From assembly GCF_009901565.1 (NCBI RefSeq), contig NZ_WXEW01000005.1, forward strand, positions 310,001 to 374,000: a DNA stretch of 64,000 nucleotides, written 5' to 3'. The stretch is from Herbidospora solisilvae (GTDB lineage Bacteria; Actinomycetota; Actinomycetes; Streptosporangiales; Streptosporangiaceae). Below are positions 16,357-27,408 of this stretch, piece after piece (position 1 is the stretch's first letter; each line of letters starts with the position of its first letter). The notes below the pieces were generated by a model. The model made no database searches and was not told the origin of the DNA. It saw only the letters and a list, made by a program, of their open reading frames with translations. Made by a program: the position numbers and the translations under genes.

Positions 16357-16430
16357 GTCGAGAGGCGCTGCAACGGGCTGGTCAACGCCCGCCACGCTCG
16401 GCTGGAACCACCCCGACAAGGTCGCCTCTT
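16357..16430 (+). promoter_or_regulatory. S-adenosylhomocysteine (SAH) riboswitch upstream of metH
   Basis: Matches the SAH aptamer layout. P1: AGAGGCG (16361-16367) pairs with CGCCTCT (16423-16429). The invariant GCTGCAAC follows; a hairpin CGGGC (16374-16378)/GCCCG (16387-16391) encloses a loop; then GCCACGCTCGG, whose CTCGG can pair with TCGAG at 16358-16362; finally GACAAGG before the 3' P1 strand. In known cases SAH binding turns on SAH recycling genes such as metH and ahcY. The RBS GGAGGAG begins 9 nt after P1, so ligand-dependent exposure of the RBS is plausible. Confidence 0.85.
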
Positions 16431-16451
16431 CCATCGTTCGGAGGAGGCTCA

Positions 16452-19988
<3,537 letters not shown>

Positions 19989-20007
19989 AGAGCCCCGGAC
20001 TCCTTCT

Positions 20008-20049
20008 GACGGCCGCCGAGGTGCTGGTTCGGGCACCTCGGCGGCCGTC
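20008..20049 (+). terminator. Terminator after metH
   Basis: Perfect 17-bp stem, 20008-20024 with 20033-20049, and an 8-nt loop, 19 bp after the metH stop. It ends 36 bp from the convergent SnoaL gene and could act in both directions. Confidence 0.85.
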
Positions 20050-20085
20050 GTTCAGGCCGTGGCCGGGCCGGGCGTCGCGGATGGT

Positions 20086-20472
20086 TCACTCATCCGCGTG
20101 CTCCATGGGGAACGAGTGGTGCTCGTGGGCGATCTGCCACGCCCCGTCGATCTTCTTGAGCCCGAAGGTGAGACGCAGCCGCGCCGGGCCGTCGTCGGCG
20201 GCGGCGGCGCAGCGGGCCAGGGCGTACGCGAACGCCACATCGGTCCCTTCGACGACGTCGAGCGACTCAAGCTCGAAGACCGCGCCCGAGCGCTGCCACT
20301 CGAAGAACTCGGGCCAGGTGGTCCGGTAGGCGTCGAGGCCGTAGACCCCCTCGTAGGGAGGGGGCACGTCGAACATGGCCACGTCGTCGGTGTGGTGGGC
20401 GGTGACCTGCTCCAGGTCGCCCTCGTGGGCTGCGCGGGCCCAGGTCTCGATCAGCTTGCGGATGTCATCCAT
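20086..20472 (-). CDS. SnoaL-like/NTF2-fold protein
   Basis: 128 residues of cone-shaped NTF2/SnoaL fold: WARAAHEGDLEQVTAHHTDDVAMFDVP at the start and LRLTFGLKKIDGAWQIAHEHHSFP at the end, the pattern of DUF4440-like proteins. Starts 4 bp after the stop of the ECF sigma gene, so co-transcribed. Since that sigma factor itself ends in a SnoaL-like domain, this protein may share its ligand or modulate it. No catalytic residues can be assigned. Confidence 0.8.
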   Translation of the reverse strand: MDDIRKLIETWARAAHEGDLEQVTAHHTDDVAMFDVPPPYEGVYGLDAYRTTWPEFFEWQRSGAVFELESLDVVEGTDVAFAYALARCAAAADDGPARLRLTFGLKKIDGAWQIAHEHHSFPMEHADE

Positions 20473-20476
20473 ACCT

Positions 20477-21286
20477 CTACAACCCGCAGAACTTCACGAA
20501 TTCGTCGCCGATGAACGAGACGACCGAGGATATTTTGGCGCCACGGAAGACGAGGATGTCGAGGCTGGCGGGAAGCTCCACGCCGTCGTCGATCACGTAG
20601 GTGACCCAGACCTTCGGCGAGGCGGTCGGCACGAACCGCCAGCCGTACTGGAGCGGCCCATCGGCCAGGAACTTCCGGATCTCCGCGTGACCGTGGTAGC
20701 GCTCGTCGAACGGCGGCATCGTGAACCGGGCGTCGTCGGTGAGCATCGAGACGATCGCCTCCAGGTCGCCGGCGGTCCAGGCCTCGGCGTAGCGGGCGGC
20801 GGCCTCCCGCTGCCCCTCCTCGCCGAGCGAGTCCTGTTCGGCGAGGACCGCCCGTGCCCGCCTGACCGCGCTGTGCACGGCGGCAGGCGAGGTCCCGAGC
20901 ATGTCGGCGGCCTCGCGGGCCGAATAGCCGAGCACGTCGCGCAGCAGCAGCGCGGCCCGCTGCGTCGGGGTCAGGTGGTGGATGGCGGCCACGAAGGCCA
21001 GCTCGACGCTCTCCCGGACGAGCACCTGCGCCTCGGCGCTGTCGACGAACATCGGGGGGCCGAGCTCGACCGGTTGCTTCCGCTGCCCGATGAGGGTCAG
21101 CGCCCGGTTGGTCGCGATCTTGTAGAGCCAGGGCCGCAACGAGCCCTCGAACCCGTCGAGGTTGCGCCAGGCCCGCTGGAGGGTCTCCTGTACGGCGTCC
21201 TCGGCGTCGTCCATGGAGCCGAGCAGGCGGTAGCAGTGGGCCCGTAACTCGTCGCGGTAGCCGGCGACTTCCTCGAAAGACGTCAC
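20477..21286 (-). CDS. ECF sigma factor with C-terminal SnoaL-like domain (SigG/SigX5 type)
   Basis: 269 residues, GTG start. Sigma region 2: YRDELRAHCYRLLGSMDDAEDAVQETLQRAW, RPWLYKIATNRAL; region 4: LTPTQRAALLLRDVLGYSAREAADMLGTS. Residues about 140-269 form a SnoaL-like domain (YAEAWTAGDLEAIVSMLTDDARFTMPPF). In ECF groups of this layout the C-terminal domain controls activity in place of a separate anti-sigma factor. CAGAAT lies 7 nt before the GTG. Target genes unknown; the co-transcribed SnoaL gene is the first candidate. Confidence 0.88.
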   Translation of the reverse strand: MTSFEEVAGYRDELRAHCYRLLGSMDDAEDAVQETLQRAWRNLDGFEGSLRPWLYKIATNRALTLIGQRKQPVELGPPMFVDSAEAQVLVRESVELAFVAAIHHLTPTQRAALLLRDVLGYSAREAADMLGTSPAAVHSAVRRARAVLAEQDSLGEEGQREAAARYAEAWTAGDLEAIVSMLTDDARFTMPPFDERYHGHAEIRKFLADGPLQYGWRFVPTASPKVWVTYVIDDGVELPASLDILVFRGAKISSVVSFIGDEFVKFCGL

Positions 21287-21326
21287 CCCGCCGATTCTGC
21301 CGAACCGGCGGGGTGCGGGACGGGCG

Positions 21327-22163
21327 TCAGTCGCCCAGGTTGATCCCTCCGAGGACCTTCGGCGCGAAGCTGAAGTCGGCGTCCTCCAGGTCCAGCACGT
21401 ACTTCTCGGCCGGAGCGTCGATCCAGACCTTCTTGCCCCAGTTGGTCAGGTGGGTGTCGGAGGCCAGCACGACCTTCTGGGTGTTCTTCGCGCTTGGCGA
21501 CTCGAGCTCGTCACGGGTCGTGATACGGCGGATCAGGCCGTCCTTCGTGCCGATGTACAACTTCCAGTTGGTCGTCCACAACAACGGATAGTCGGGCAGG
21601 CCGAGGTCGAGCTTGATCTTGCCGGCGTAGACCGTGGTCGCCACCCCGTCGACGACGCCGCCCGGCTTCTTCGACGTCGTCGTCTTCAGCAGCGTGCGCA
21701 GCTCCTGGGGCGACAGGACGTTGACGGCCGTGCTGCCCAGCCCCGACGCGTTGCCCTTGCCCTTGAGCCGGAGCCAGCTCTTGCCCGGGGGCATGTCGAA
21801 GAAGTCGACGAGCCCGCCGCTCATGTAGGTCGCGCCCTTGAGGCTGATCGTCTGGGACGAGGCGTCGGGGAACTCGCCGAACAGGTCGGTGAACTCCTTC
21901 GGCAGCTCACCGTCGGCGGAGCTGGTGGCGATGGTGTTGCTCGCCGTCACCCGCGAGCGGCCGAACTGCAGGTCGCCGTAGGTCCGGCTCTTGAATCCCA
22001 GCGAAGGGGTCAGCTTGCTGACCGAGTTGAAGTGGACGCCGCGGGCGCTCGTGAGCTGCGCCGCCAGCGCCGCCACCGGATCTGCCGCCTTGGCCTGCGC
22101 CGCCCCCGTGGTCAGCGCGGTCACCATGACGAACGCCGCGGCGGTCGCGATTAATCGCCTCAT
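21327..22163 (-). CDS. Secreted protein, LppX/LprG-like fold (paralogue of the neighbour)
   Basis: 278 residues with signal peptide MRRLIATAAAFVMVTALTTGAAQA and no lipobox Cys. The mature part (VAALAAQLTSARGVHFNSVSK, GDLQFGRSRV, YMSGGLVDF, SWLRLKG, VNVLSPQELRTLLK, VVDGVATTVYAGK, IRRITTRDE) follows the half-barrel pattern of LolA/LppX/LprG proteins that carry hydrophobic ligands. It shares blocks with the next gene upstream (GDLQFGxSRV, L(S/K)xAE/QExxxLLK, GVxDGVxTTVY), so the pair arose by duplication. Ligand unknown. Confidence 0.75.
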   Translation of the reverse strand: MRRLIATAAAFVMVTALTTGAAQAKAADPVAALAAQLTSARGVHFNSVSKLTPSLGFKSRTYGDLQFGRSRVTASNTIATSSADGELPKEFTDLFGEFPDASSQTISLKGATYMSGGLVDFFDMPPGKSWLRLKGKGNASGLGSTAVNVLSPQELRTLLKTTTSKKPGGVVDGVATTVYAGKIKLDLGLPDYPLLWTTNWKLYIGTKDGLIRRITTRDELESPSAKNTQKVVLASDTHLTNWGKKVWIDAPAEKYVLDLEDADFSFAPKVLGGINLGD

Positions 22164-22253
22164 TGTTGTGTGCCACCCCGTTGGTTGTGATGTGCCGGTA
22201 ACCCTGTCCTATCCGGACAGGGTTATCAAGCGGACGTTACGAAATCGGTTCTA

Positions 22254-22934
22254 TTAGCTAGTCGAGGTGACGAATCGCTGGTCAGGGGCGTAAATCCAGA
22301 CCTGCTTGCCCCATTCCGAGAGATGGGTGTCGCGGACCGTGCGGTCTTTTCCATCCTTATTCGCCGTGTCACTCGTGACCCGCCGAATCAGACCGTCACC
22401 GCCGATCCAGACTTTCCAGTCCGTCACACGGGTCTTCCCGCGTATGCGGCCTTCGTAGACCGTCGTCGACACCCCGTCGAGGACGCCCCCAGCGGATTTC
22501 TTCTTCGCCGATTTCAGCAGTGCACCGATCTCCGCCACCGAGAGCGCGTGGACGGCGGGGTCGTCGAGCCCCGCGGCCGTCACGTCGCGCTTCAGCTTCC
22601 ATCCGCCGTTGTCGTCGTCGTGGTAGACGTCGTCGCCGACCCAGATGGTCTCGCTGATGTTCTCGTGCCGCTCTTCCTGCGTGGCGGTGGGTCCGAGGAC
22701 CCGCTCCACGATGGCGCGGTTGGCCTTCACCCGGGACCATCCGAACTGGAGGTCACCATAGATCTTGTAGGTGGCGTCGTCGGTTCTCTGCACCGTCTCG
22801 TAGTGCACCCCGTGGGCGCTTTCGAGTCTGGCCGCGAGTGCCTGGAGGGGGTCGGCGGGCGCGGCGGCGGCCGGGGTGGCGAGAACCGTGCCCACCATGG
22901 CCGCACTCCCGGCGAATGCGATTAATCGCCTCAT
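22254..22934 (-). CDS. Secreted protein, LppX/LprG-like fold (paralogue of the neighbour)
   Basis: 226 residues, signal peptide MRRLIAFAGSAAMVGTVLATPAAAA. Shorter and diverged copy of the downstream gene, lacking about 50 residues in the middle. Contains GDLQFGWSRVKANRAI, ISETIWVGDDVYHDDDNGGW, HALSVAEIGALLKSAKKKS, GVLDGVSTTVYEG, LIRRVTSDT. Both copies end with a similar block (WGKQVWIYAP here, WGKKVWIDAP in the partner). TACGCT sits 7 nt before the ATG, so likely leaderless. Function unknown; extracytoplasmic lipid or glycolipid binding is a guess from the fold. Confidence 0.75.
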   Translation of the reverse strand: MRRLIAFAGSAAMVGTVLATPAAAAPADPLQALAARLESAHGVHYETVQRTDDATYKIYGDLQFGWSRVKANRAIVERVLGPTATQEERHENISETIWVGDDVYHDDDNGGWKLKRDVTAAGLDDPAVHALSVAEIGALLKSAKKKSAGGVLDGVSTTVYEGRIRGKTRVTDWKVWIGGDGLIRRVTSDTANKDGKDRTVRDTHLSEWGKQVWIYAPDQRFVTSTS

Positions 22935-22941
22935 GGCGGAC

Positions 22942-22947
22942 AGCGTA
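22942..22947 (-). promoter_or_regulatory. Leaderless -10 element (TACGCT)
   Basis: TANNNT hexamer, 7 nt before the ATG at 22934 of the secreted-protein gene. Confidence 0.5.
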
Positions 22948-23003
22948 TTGGTGCGAAGTCCTCAGGTGTTGAACTTCCTGACCGTTATCACGAAACCTTC
23001 ACA

Positions 23004-23495
23004 TCAGACGCCGTCGCCGAGGTCGGTGAGCACGTCGCGCAGCAGGTCGGCGAGGGCACGCAGGCGTTCGGGCGGGACGGGCGACAGCAGCTCCCGATGG
23101 GCCTTCGTGGTCTCCAGCGCGAGCTGTTCCGACTTGGCCACGCCTTCGGGGGTGAGCCGGACCCACGACGACCGGCCGTCGGCCGGATCGGGTTCGCGGT
23201 CGACCAGCCCGGCCGACTGGAGCCGCTGGAGGATGTTGCTGGTGCCGCCCGTGGTGAGCATCAGGTGGTTCGCCAGGCCGCTCGGCTTGAGGCGGTAGGG
23301 CGGGCCCTCGCGGCGGAGGGTGGCGAGCACGTCGAAATCGGCGTAGGTCAGACCGTGGGCGCCCAGGACGCGGGCGGTGACCTCCTCGATCATCCCCTTC
23401 AGCCGGGCCGACCGTTTGACGATCTCCAGTTCGGTCGTGGCGGCCTCGGGCAGCTCGGCCCGCCACCTGGTGATCATCTCGTCCACACGGTCCAT
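23004..23495 (-). CDS. MarR-family transcriptional regulator
   Basis: 163 residues. Winged helix: LTYADFDVLATLRREGPPYRL, LANHLMLTTGGTSNILQRLQSAGLV, REPDPADGRSSWVRLTPEG with the wing Asp-Gly-Arg. Dimerisation helices at both ends. Divergent from an amidohydrolase gene, with overlapping inverted repeats between them. TAGACT lies 6 nt before the ATG. Probably represses itself and the amidohydrolase until a small ligand binds. Confidence 0.92.
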   Translation of the reverse strand: MDRVDEMITRWRAELPEAATTELEIVKRSARLKGMIEEVTARVLGAHGLTYADFDVLATLRREGPPYRLKPSGLANHLMLTTGGTSNILQRLQSAGLVDREPDPADGRSSWVRLTPEGVAKSEQLALETTKAHRELLSPVPPERLRALADLLRDVLTDLGDGV

Positions 23496-23501
23496 GGCTT
23501 G

Positions 23502-23507
23502 AGTCTA
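23502..23507 (-). promoter_or_regulatory. Leaderless -10 element (TAGACT) of the marR gene
   Basis: TANNNT hexamer 6 nt before the ATG at 23495. A -35 element at normal spacing would fall inside the inverted repeats at 23523-23548. Confidence 0.45.
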
Positions 23508-23522
23508 GATGCCTTGGCTGAT

Positions 23523-23548
23523 AGCTTTCTAAAAAGCTTTCTCGAAAG
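23523..23548. promoter_or_regulatory. Overlapping inverted repeats, candidate MarR operator
   Basis: AGCTTT (23523-23528), CTAA, AAAGCT (23533-23538), overlapped by CTTTC (23537-23541), TC, GAAAG (23544-23548). An AT-rich island in GC-rich DNA between divergent marR and amidohydrolase genes. Confidence 0.6.
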
Positions 23549-23558
23549 GAATCTTGTC

Positions 23559-24698
23559 ATGCGTACCCTCATCACCAACGCGACCCTGCTCGACACCGAC
23601 CCGCAGCCCCGCGTCGTCGACGGCGACCTGCTCATCGAAGACGGGCGCATCGCCGCCGTCGGCCGCGGCCTGAGCGCCGACCACGTCGTCGACGCGGAGC
23701 GGGCGATCGTCATGCCCGGCCTGGTCGACGCCCACAGACATGTCTGGCAGAGCGTGCTGAGATCGCTGAACCCCGACGCGACGCTCGGCGAATACCTCGA
23801 CCTCGTGCTCGGCCGGCTCGGGCCCTCCTTCACCGAGGACGACGTCCACGCCGCCAACCACTGGGGCGCGCTCGACGCCCTCGACGCCGGGATCACCACC
23901 CTGTACGACTGGTCGCACGTCCCCCACCCGGAGGCGGCGCTCGACGGACTGGCACGGGCGGGCGTGCGGGCCGTGTTCGCCCACCCCGACCGCGAGGCGC
24001 TGACCCGGCTGCGCCCTCCGGCGCACGTCACTCTGGCCCTGGCCGCCACCGGTCCCGTCTACGGGCCGGTCGAGGAGGCCGTACAGGACTGGAAGACGGC
24101 TCGTGAGATGGGCCTGCACATCAGCCTGCACGCCACGGGGACGGGCGCGGTGGAGAGCATGCACCGGCACGGGCTGCTCGGGCCCGACGTGATGGTCGTG
24201 CACGGCAACGGCTTCACCGACCGGGCCCTGCGCATGATGGCCGACGCGGGCACCACCGCCACGGTCACCCCGGCCGTGGAGGCCCAGATGGGGCACGGCG
24301 CCGCGGAGACCACCAGGTTCCGGGCCGGCGGGATCGCGACCGGGCTCGGGGTCGACACCGTCGTCACCGTGCCCGGCGACCTGTTCTCGGTCATGCGGGC
24401 CGCGCTGCCGGGCACTCCGGCGGCCGAGGTGCTGAGGATGGCGACCATCGAGGGCGCCCGCGCCATCGGGCTCGACCGGGAGATCGGCTCGCTCGCGCCC
24501 GGCAAGCACGCCGACCTGGTCATGATCTCCACTGACACGCCCGGAATGGCGCCGGTGGGCGACCCGGTGCGGGCGGTCGTGGGGTCGGCGGGCCGGGCCG
24601 ACGTGCGGGCCGTCTTCGTGTCGGGCCGCCGCGTCGAGACGACCTCGGCGCGGGCCAGGGAGCGGGCCGAGGAGGTCAGGGCCCGGCTGACCGCCTAG
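23559..24698 (+). CDS. Amidohydrolase (TrzN/AtzA/SsnA-like metal-dependent deaminase or hydrolase)
   Basis: 379 residues, ATG after RBS GAAAGGA. Amidohydrolase barrel: MPGLVDAHRHVWQS (metal-binding His-x-His), LHISLHATG (His), VVHGNGFTD (His), GLGVDTVVTVPGD (Asp), and the C-terminal beta-sandwich EIGSLAPGKHADLVMIS. About 60 residues shorter than typical cytosine or guanine deaminases; the barrel helix between His-x-His and the third His looks compact, but all metal ligands are present. Under likely MarR control. Substrate probably an N-heterocycle or chlorinated analogue (inference). Ends with a 4-bp tail-to-tail overlap with the next gene. Confidence 0.85.
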   Translation: MRTLITNATLLDTDPQPRVVDGDLLIEDGRIAAVGRGLSADHVVDAERAIVMPGLVDAHRHVWQSVLRSLNPDATLGEYLDLVLGRLGPSFTEDDVHAANHWGALDALDAGITTLYDWSHVPHPEAALDGLARAGVRAVFAHPDREALTRLRPPAHVTLALAATGPVYGPVEEAVQDWKTAREMGLHISLHATGTGAVESMHRHGLLGPDVMVVHGNGFTDRALRMMADAGTTATVTPAVEAQMGHGAAETTRFRAGGIATGLGVDTVVTVPGDLFSVMRAALPGTPAAEVLRMATIEGARAIGLDREIGSLAPGKHADLVMISTDTPGMAPVGDPVRAVVGSAGRADVRAVFVSGRRVETTSARARERAEEVRARLTA

Positions 24699-25108
24699 GA
24701 GTGGCCGCCGTGCTCGGCCGTCTCGACGTGCCCGCCGAGGCGGGGGACCAGCCCGGTCAGCTCCTTCTCCGGGCCGACGACGACCCAGCGGGTGCCGACG
24801 AGGTAGGTGCCGCCGTAGGCCTGGGCCCCCTTCAGCCAGTCGGTCTGGTTCTTGTCGGCCGCGAAGGTCAGCACCACCGACTGGTAGGTCGGGGCGGCGC
24901 ACATCGCCTGGCGCATGTCGGGCTGCTTGCCCTGGATCTCCGGCGTGCAGCCGATGACGCCGGTGATCTCCTCCAGGGTGTGCGCCGGGGCGACCGCGTG
25001 GTGGCCGGTGGCCTGGGACTCAGCGCCCCCGATGGCCCACCAGATCACGGGGATCGCCGCCAGCGCGAGGATCGGCAGCGTCCAGCGTCTGGTCACGACT
25101 AGCGGCAT
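24695..25108 (-). CDS. Small membrane-anchored protein linked to copper/cytochrome oxidase assembly
   Basis: 137 residues: N-terminal membrane anchor WTLPILALAAIPVIWWAIG, then an extracytoplasmic domain with two Cys (VIGCTP, QAMCAAP) about 15 residues apart, and His clusters GHHAV and EHGGHS at its ends. Strong RBS GAAGGAGG. Starts inside the 3' end of the CopD-CtaG gene (89-bp overlap), so translationally coupled to it. The His-rich ends and coupling suggest a role in copper handling, but no family was recognised. Confidence 0.7.
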   Translation of the reverse strand: MPLVVTRRWTLPILALAAIPVIWWAIGGAESQATGHHAVAPAHTLEEITGVIGCTPEIQGKQPDMRQAMCAAPTYQSVVLTFAADKNQTDWLKGAQAYGGTYLVGTRWVVVGPEKELTGLVPRLGGHVETAEHGGHS

Positions 25109-26720
25109 GACCGTCCTCCTTCTTCGGTGAGAGCCGCGCCGTCGCGACGGCGACGGCCGCGATCGCGGCGTAGATCAGGGCGCCGAGCCACTGGTCGCCC
25201 ACGGGCAACCAGGTGATGTCGCCGAGTTGCGAATACCAGCCCCGGCCCTGGTCGGGGCCGAGCAGCAGATAGAGGGCGACCAGCGCCTGGGTCCCGGCCA
25301 TGACCGGCCAGATCCCACTGCAGATGGTCGTGTACGCCGCCACGGCCAGCCCCAGCAGCACGAGCAGCCGGACCGCCGGCACCGACTGCGACAACTCGAA
25401 CAGCGGCGTGGTGAACAGGGCGAGCGAGGGCACCGTCGCGGTCACCAGGCCCAGCCAGGCCGGTGGCCGCCACGGCCGCCACGCCATCGCCAGCATGGCC
25501 GGGACCAGCACGCCCACGATCGCCCACTGCACGAGCTGCGCCGACACCATCGCGCGGGCGTAGGTGCCCAGGCCGCCCACGGTCGCGTAGGCGAACAGGG
25601 CCAGGCCCGCCGCCCACATCACCGGACGCCGCCGGTCGGACCAGCGGAAGTAGGCCGCGCAGGCGAGCGCGACGGCCAGCAGCAGGATCGGGTCGGGCCG
25701 CCACTCGGTGACGAACCGTCCGGGAGCCAGGATCGGCAGGTAGAAGCCCAGCACGCCGTGGGCCGGCGACTCCCCGGGCGGCGGCGGGGTGCGCGAGAGC
25801 GCCACGGCCAGACCCATCGTGGCGGCCATCAGCACGACCTCCCCGGCGGCCAGCCGCAGGAAGGGACGCCTGGTGGTGGTGAAGGCCGCGATGGTGCGGG
25901 TCCGGTGGCGCAGGCCGAACCACCCCAGCGCGCCCATCGCGGCCAGCTTGAGGAGCACGAGCACGCCGTACTCCGACGTCCAGAGCAGCTCAACCCGGCC
26001 CAGCCGCACCCACGCGTTCAGCAGGCCCGACAGGGCGACCGTCACGTAACACCACAGGGCGAGCGTGCTGAACCGCTCGACCGCCCTGACCGGCGCGCCC
26101 CGCATGAACACCAGCAGCCCGAACAGCCCGCCGACCCACAGGACCACCCCGCCGAGGTGGACGAGCAGGCTCGACACCGCGAAGTCGTGGTCGACGGCCG
26201 AGGCGGAGTGGCCCGCGTAGGCGGGCGGCAGCACCGCGGCCACCGCCACGGCGAGCAGCACCCACGGCCGCCCCCGCGCCACGAGGCTCAGGAGGACGAT
26301 CGCGAGCGCCAGGACGTACACGACCAGGAACGACAGGCCCTGCGGGACGTACAGGACGAAGGTCGAGAGCATGCCCGACCGCAGCGCTTCGAGCACCGGC
26401 GCGCCGACGAAGTCCGACAGCGTGAGCAGCACGGTCGCCGCCGCGCTGCCCGCCCATGCCAGCGCCCAGCGGGGGACCGCCCGCGCCACGACGTCCTTTT
26501 CGCCGAGCAGCACCGCCGCCAGCAGCGACCCGACCGTGCCGACCGCGCACAGGTCGTGGACCAGCCGCATGATCGGCAGCCCCCACGTGGTGAAGGCGCC
26601 CGGCGACGGGAGCCCCCGGATGGCGGGCAGGTCACGCGGCCCGCCGAACAACTGGACGAGCACGAGGGCGCCCAGCCCCGCGGCCAGGGCCAGCGCGCAC
26701 ACGAGCACGGGTCGCCTCAC
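25020..26720 (-). CDS. CopD-CtaG fusion, copper import / cytochrome c oxidase assembly protein
   Basis: About 566 residues with the GTG at 26720; a TTG at 26774 would add 18. Some 14-15 membrane segments in two modules: CopD-like N-terminal half (about 1-300; DFAVSSLLVHLGGVVLWVGGLFGLL with intramembrane His) and a CtaG_Caa3-like C-terminal half (MVSAQLVQWAIVGVLVPAML, WLPVGDQWLGALIYA). Same layout as Mycobacterium tuberculosis Rv0102. The C-terminus overlaps the next gene by 89 bp and becomes hydrophilic after RLSPKKEDGH. Likely supplies copper to the haem-copper oxidase from the outer face of the membrane. Confidence 0.85.
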   Translation of the reverse strand: MRRPVLVCALALAAGLGALVLVQLFGGPRDLPAIRGLPSPGAFTTWGLPIMRLVHDLCAVGTVGSLLAAVLLGEKDVVARAVPRWALAWAGSAAATVLLTLSDFVGAPVLEALRSGMLSTFVLYVPQGLSFLVVYVLALAIVLLSLVARGRPWVLLAVAVAAVLPPAYAGHSASAVDHDFAVSSLLVHLGGVVLWVGGLFGLLVFMRGAPVRAVERFSTLALWCYVTVALSGLLNAWVRLGRVELLWTSEYGVLVLLKLAAMGALGWFGLRHRTRTIAAFTTTRRPFLRLAAGEVVLMAATMGLAVALSRTPPPPGESPAHGVLGFYLPILAPGRFVTEWRPDPILLLAVALACAAYFRWSDRRRPVMWAAGLALFAYATVGGLGTYARAMVSAQLVQWAIVGVLVPAMLAMAWRPWRPPAWLGLVTATVPSLALFTTPLFELSQSVPAVRLLVLLGLAVAAYTTICSGIWPVMAGTQALVALYLLLGPDQGRGWYSQLGDITWLPVGDQWLGALIYAAIAAVAVATARLSPKKEDGHAASRDQTLDAADPRAGGDPRDLVGHRGR

Positions 26721-26773
26721 GCCCGGAGATACGCCGCCCGGCGCGATCGGGTTCGGCCAACGAAAAGGTAACA

Positions 26774-27079
26774 ATGTGCGATGCCTGCCGCCGACCGGTC
26801 CGCGCCCGCATTGAGCTGCGCTTTTCCGCCACGCACAGTGGAGGCATGGTGACCTCCTACCGCGAAGTCGTCGACCGCATCTACACCCTGGCCCGGTTAC
26901 ATGCGCTGTCGGTCAGATGGCGCGAAACGACGACGGCGAGTCGCCTACTCTTGCTGTACGACGGAACCGAGGTGGTCGTGGGGCGGTCGTTGGTCCCGAT
27001 ACGGAACATCACCCGTGCGGCTCTTGACGACGTCGAGCACGACCTTGAACACGTCTTCGGAAGGGGCTGGTTGCGGTGA
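26774..27079 (+). CDS. Small protein of unknown function
   Basis: 101 residues from ATG 26774, with AAAAGG 5 nt upstream; an alternative start at 26846 gives 77 residues beginning MVTSYREVVDRIY. The long form carries one CxxC (CDACRRP). The core VRWRETTTASRLLLLYDGTEVVVGRSLVPIRNI then DDVEHDLEHVFGRGW looks like a compact alpha/beta domain. It is head-to-head with CopD-CtaG, and its stop overlaps the next start by 4 bp. No family recognised. Confidence 0.65.
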   Translation: MCDACRRPVRARIELRFSATHSGGMVTSYREVVDRIYTLARLHALSVRWRETTTASRLLLLYDGTEVVVGRSLVPIRNITRAALDDVEHDLEHVFGRGWLR

Positions 27080-27402
27080 CCACCGCCGTCCACCGGCTGA
27101 CCGTCAGGGTCAGCAGGGAACGTGCTCTCGACCGGGACGTCGAGGTCTGGTACGCCCGCCCGGTGGATGCCCCGATCCGCTCCGGCGTGTCGGCCGAGAC
27201 CCTGACCGAGCTCCGCGAGGCCGTCGACGGCGTGAAGCACTTCATCCTCGACGTGTCCGCCGACACCCTGGTCGAGGTCGACTACCACTACGACCTCCCG
27301 GGCGTCTCGCCCGAGGTGTGGCAGGCCCACCGCGAACTGCTCGCCCACCTCGACAAGGCCGGTCTGTCGGCCGCCGACAGGGCGGCCCTGCTCGCGGGGT
27401 GA
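27076..27402 (+). CDS. Small protein of unknown function
   Basis: 108 residues, GTG overlapping the previous stop (GTGA). Acidic, no membrane segment: RDVEVWYARPVDAPIRSGVS, LTELREAVDGVKHFILD, VEVDYHYDLPGVSPEVWQAHREL. Always-cytoplasmic character and tight coupling with the preceding gene suggest a two-subunit complex, possibly antitoxin-like in size, but there is no toxin motif. Function not assigned. Confidence 0.7.
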   Translation: MTTAVHRLTVRVSRERALDRDVEVWYARPVDAPIRSGVSAETLTELREAVDGVKHFILDVSADTLVEVDYHYDLPGVSPEVWQAHRELLAHLDKAGLSAADRAALLAG

Positions 27403-27408
27403 CCCGGG

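Noticed and set aside
24695-24698. Stop overlap of amidohydrolase and the small membrane protein as sign of readthrough
   Set aside because: Ordinary 4-bp convergent overlap; no repeated or slippery sequence.
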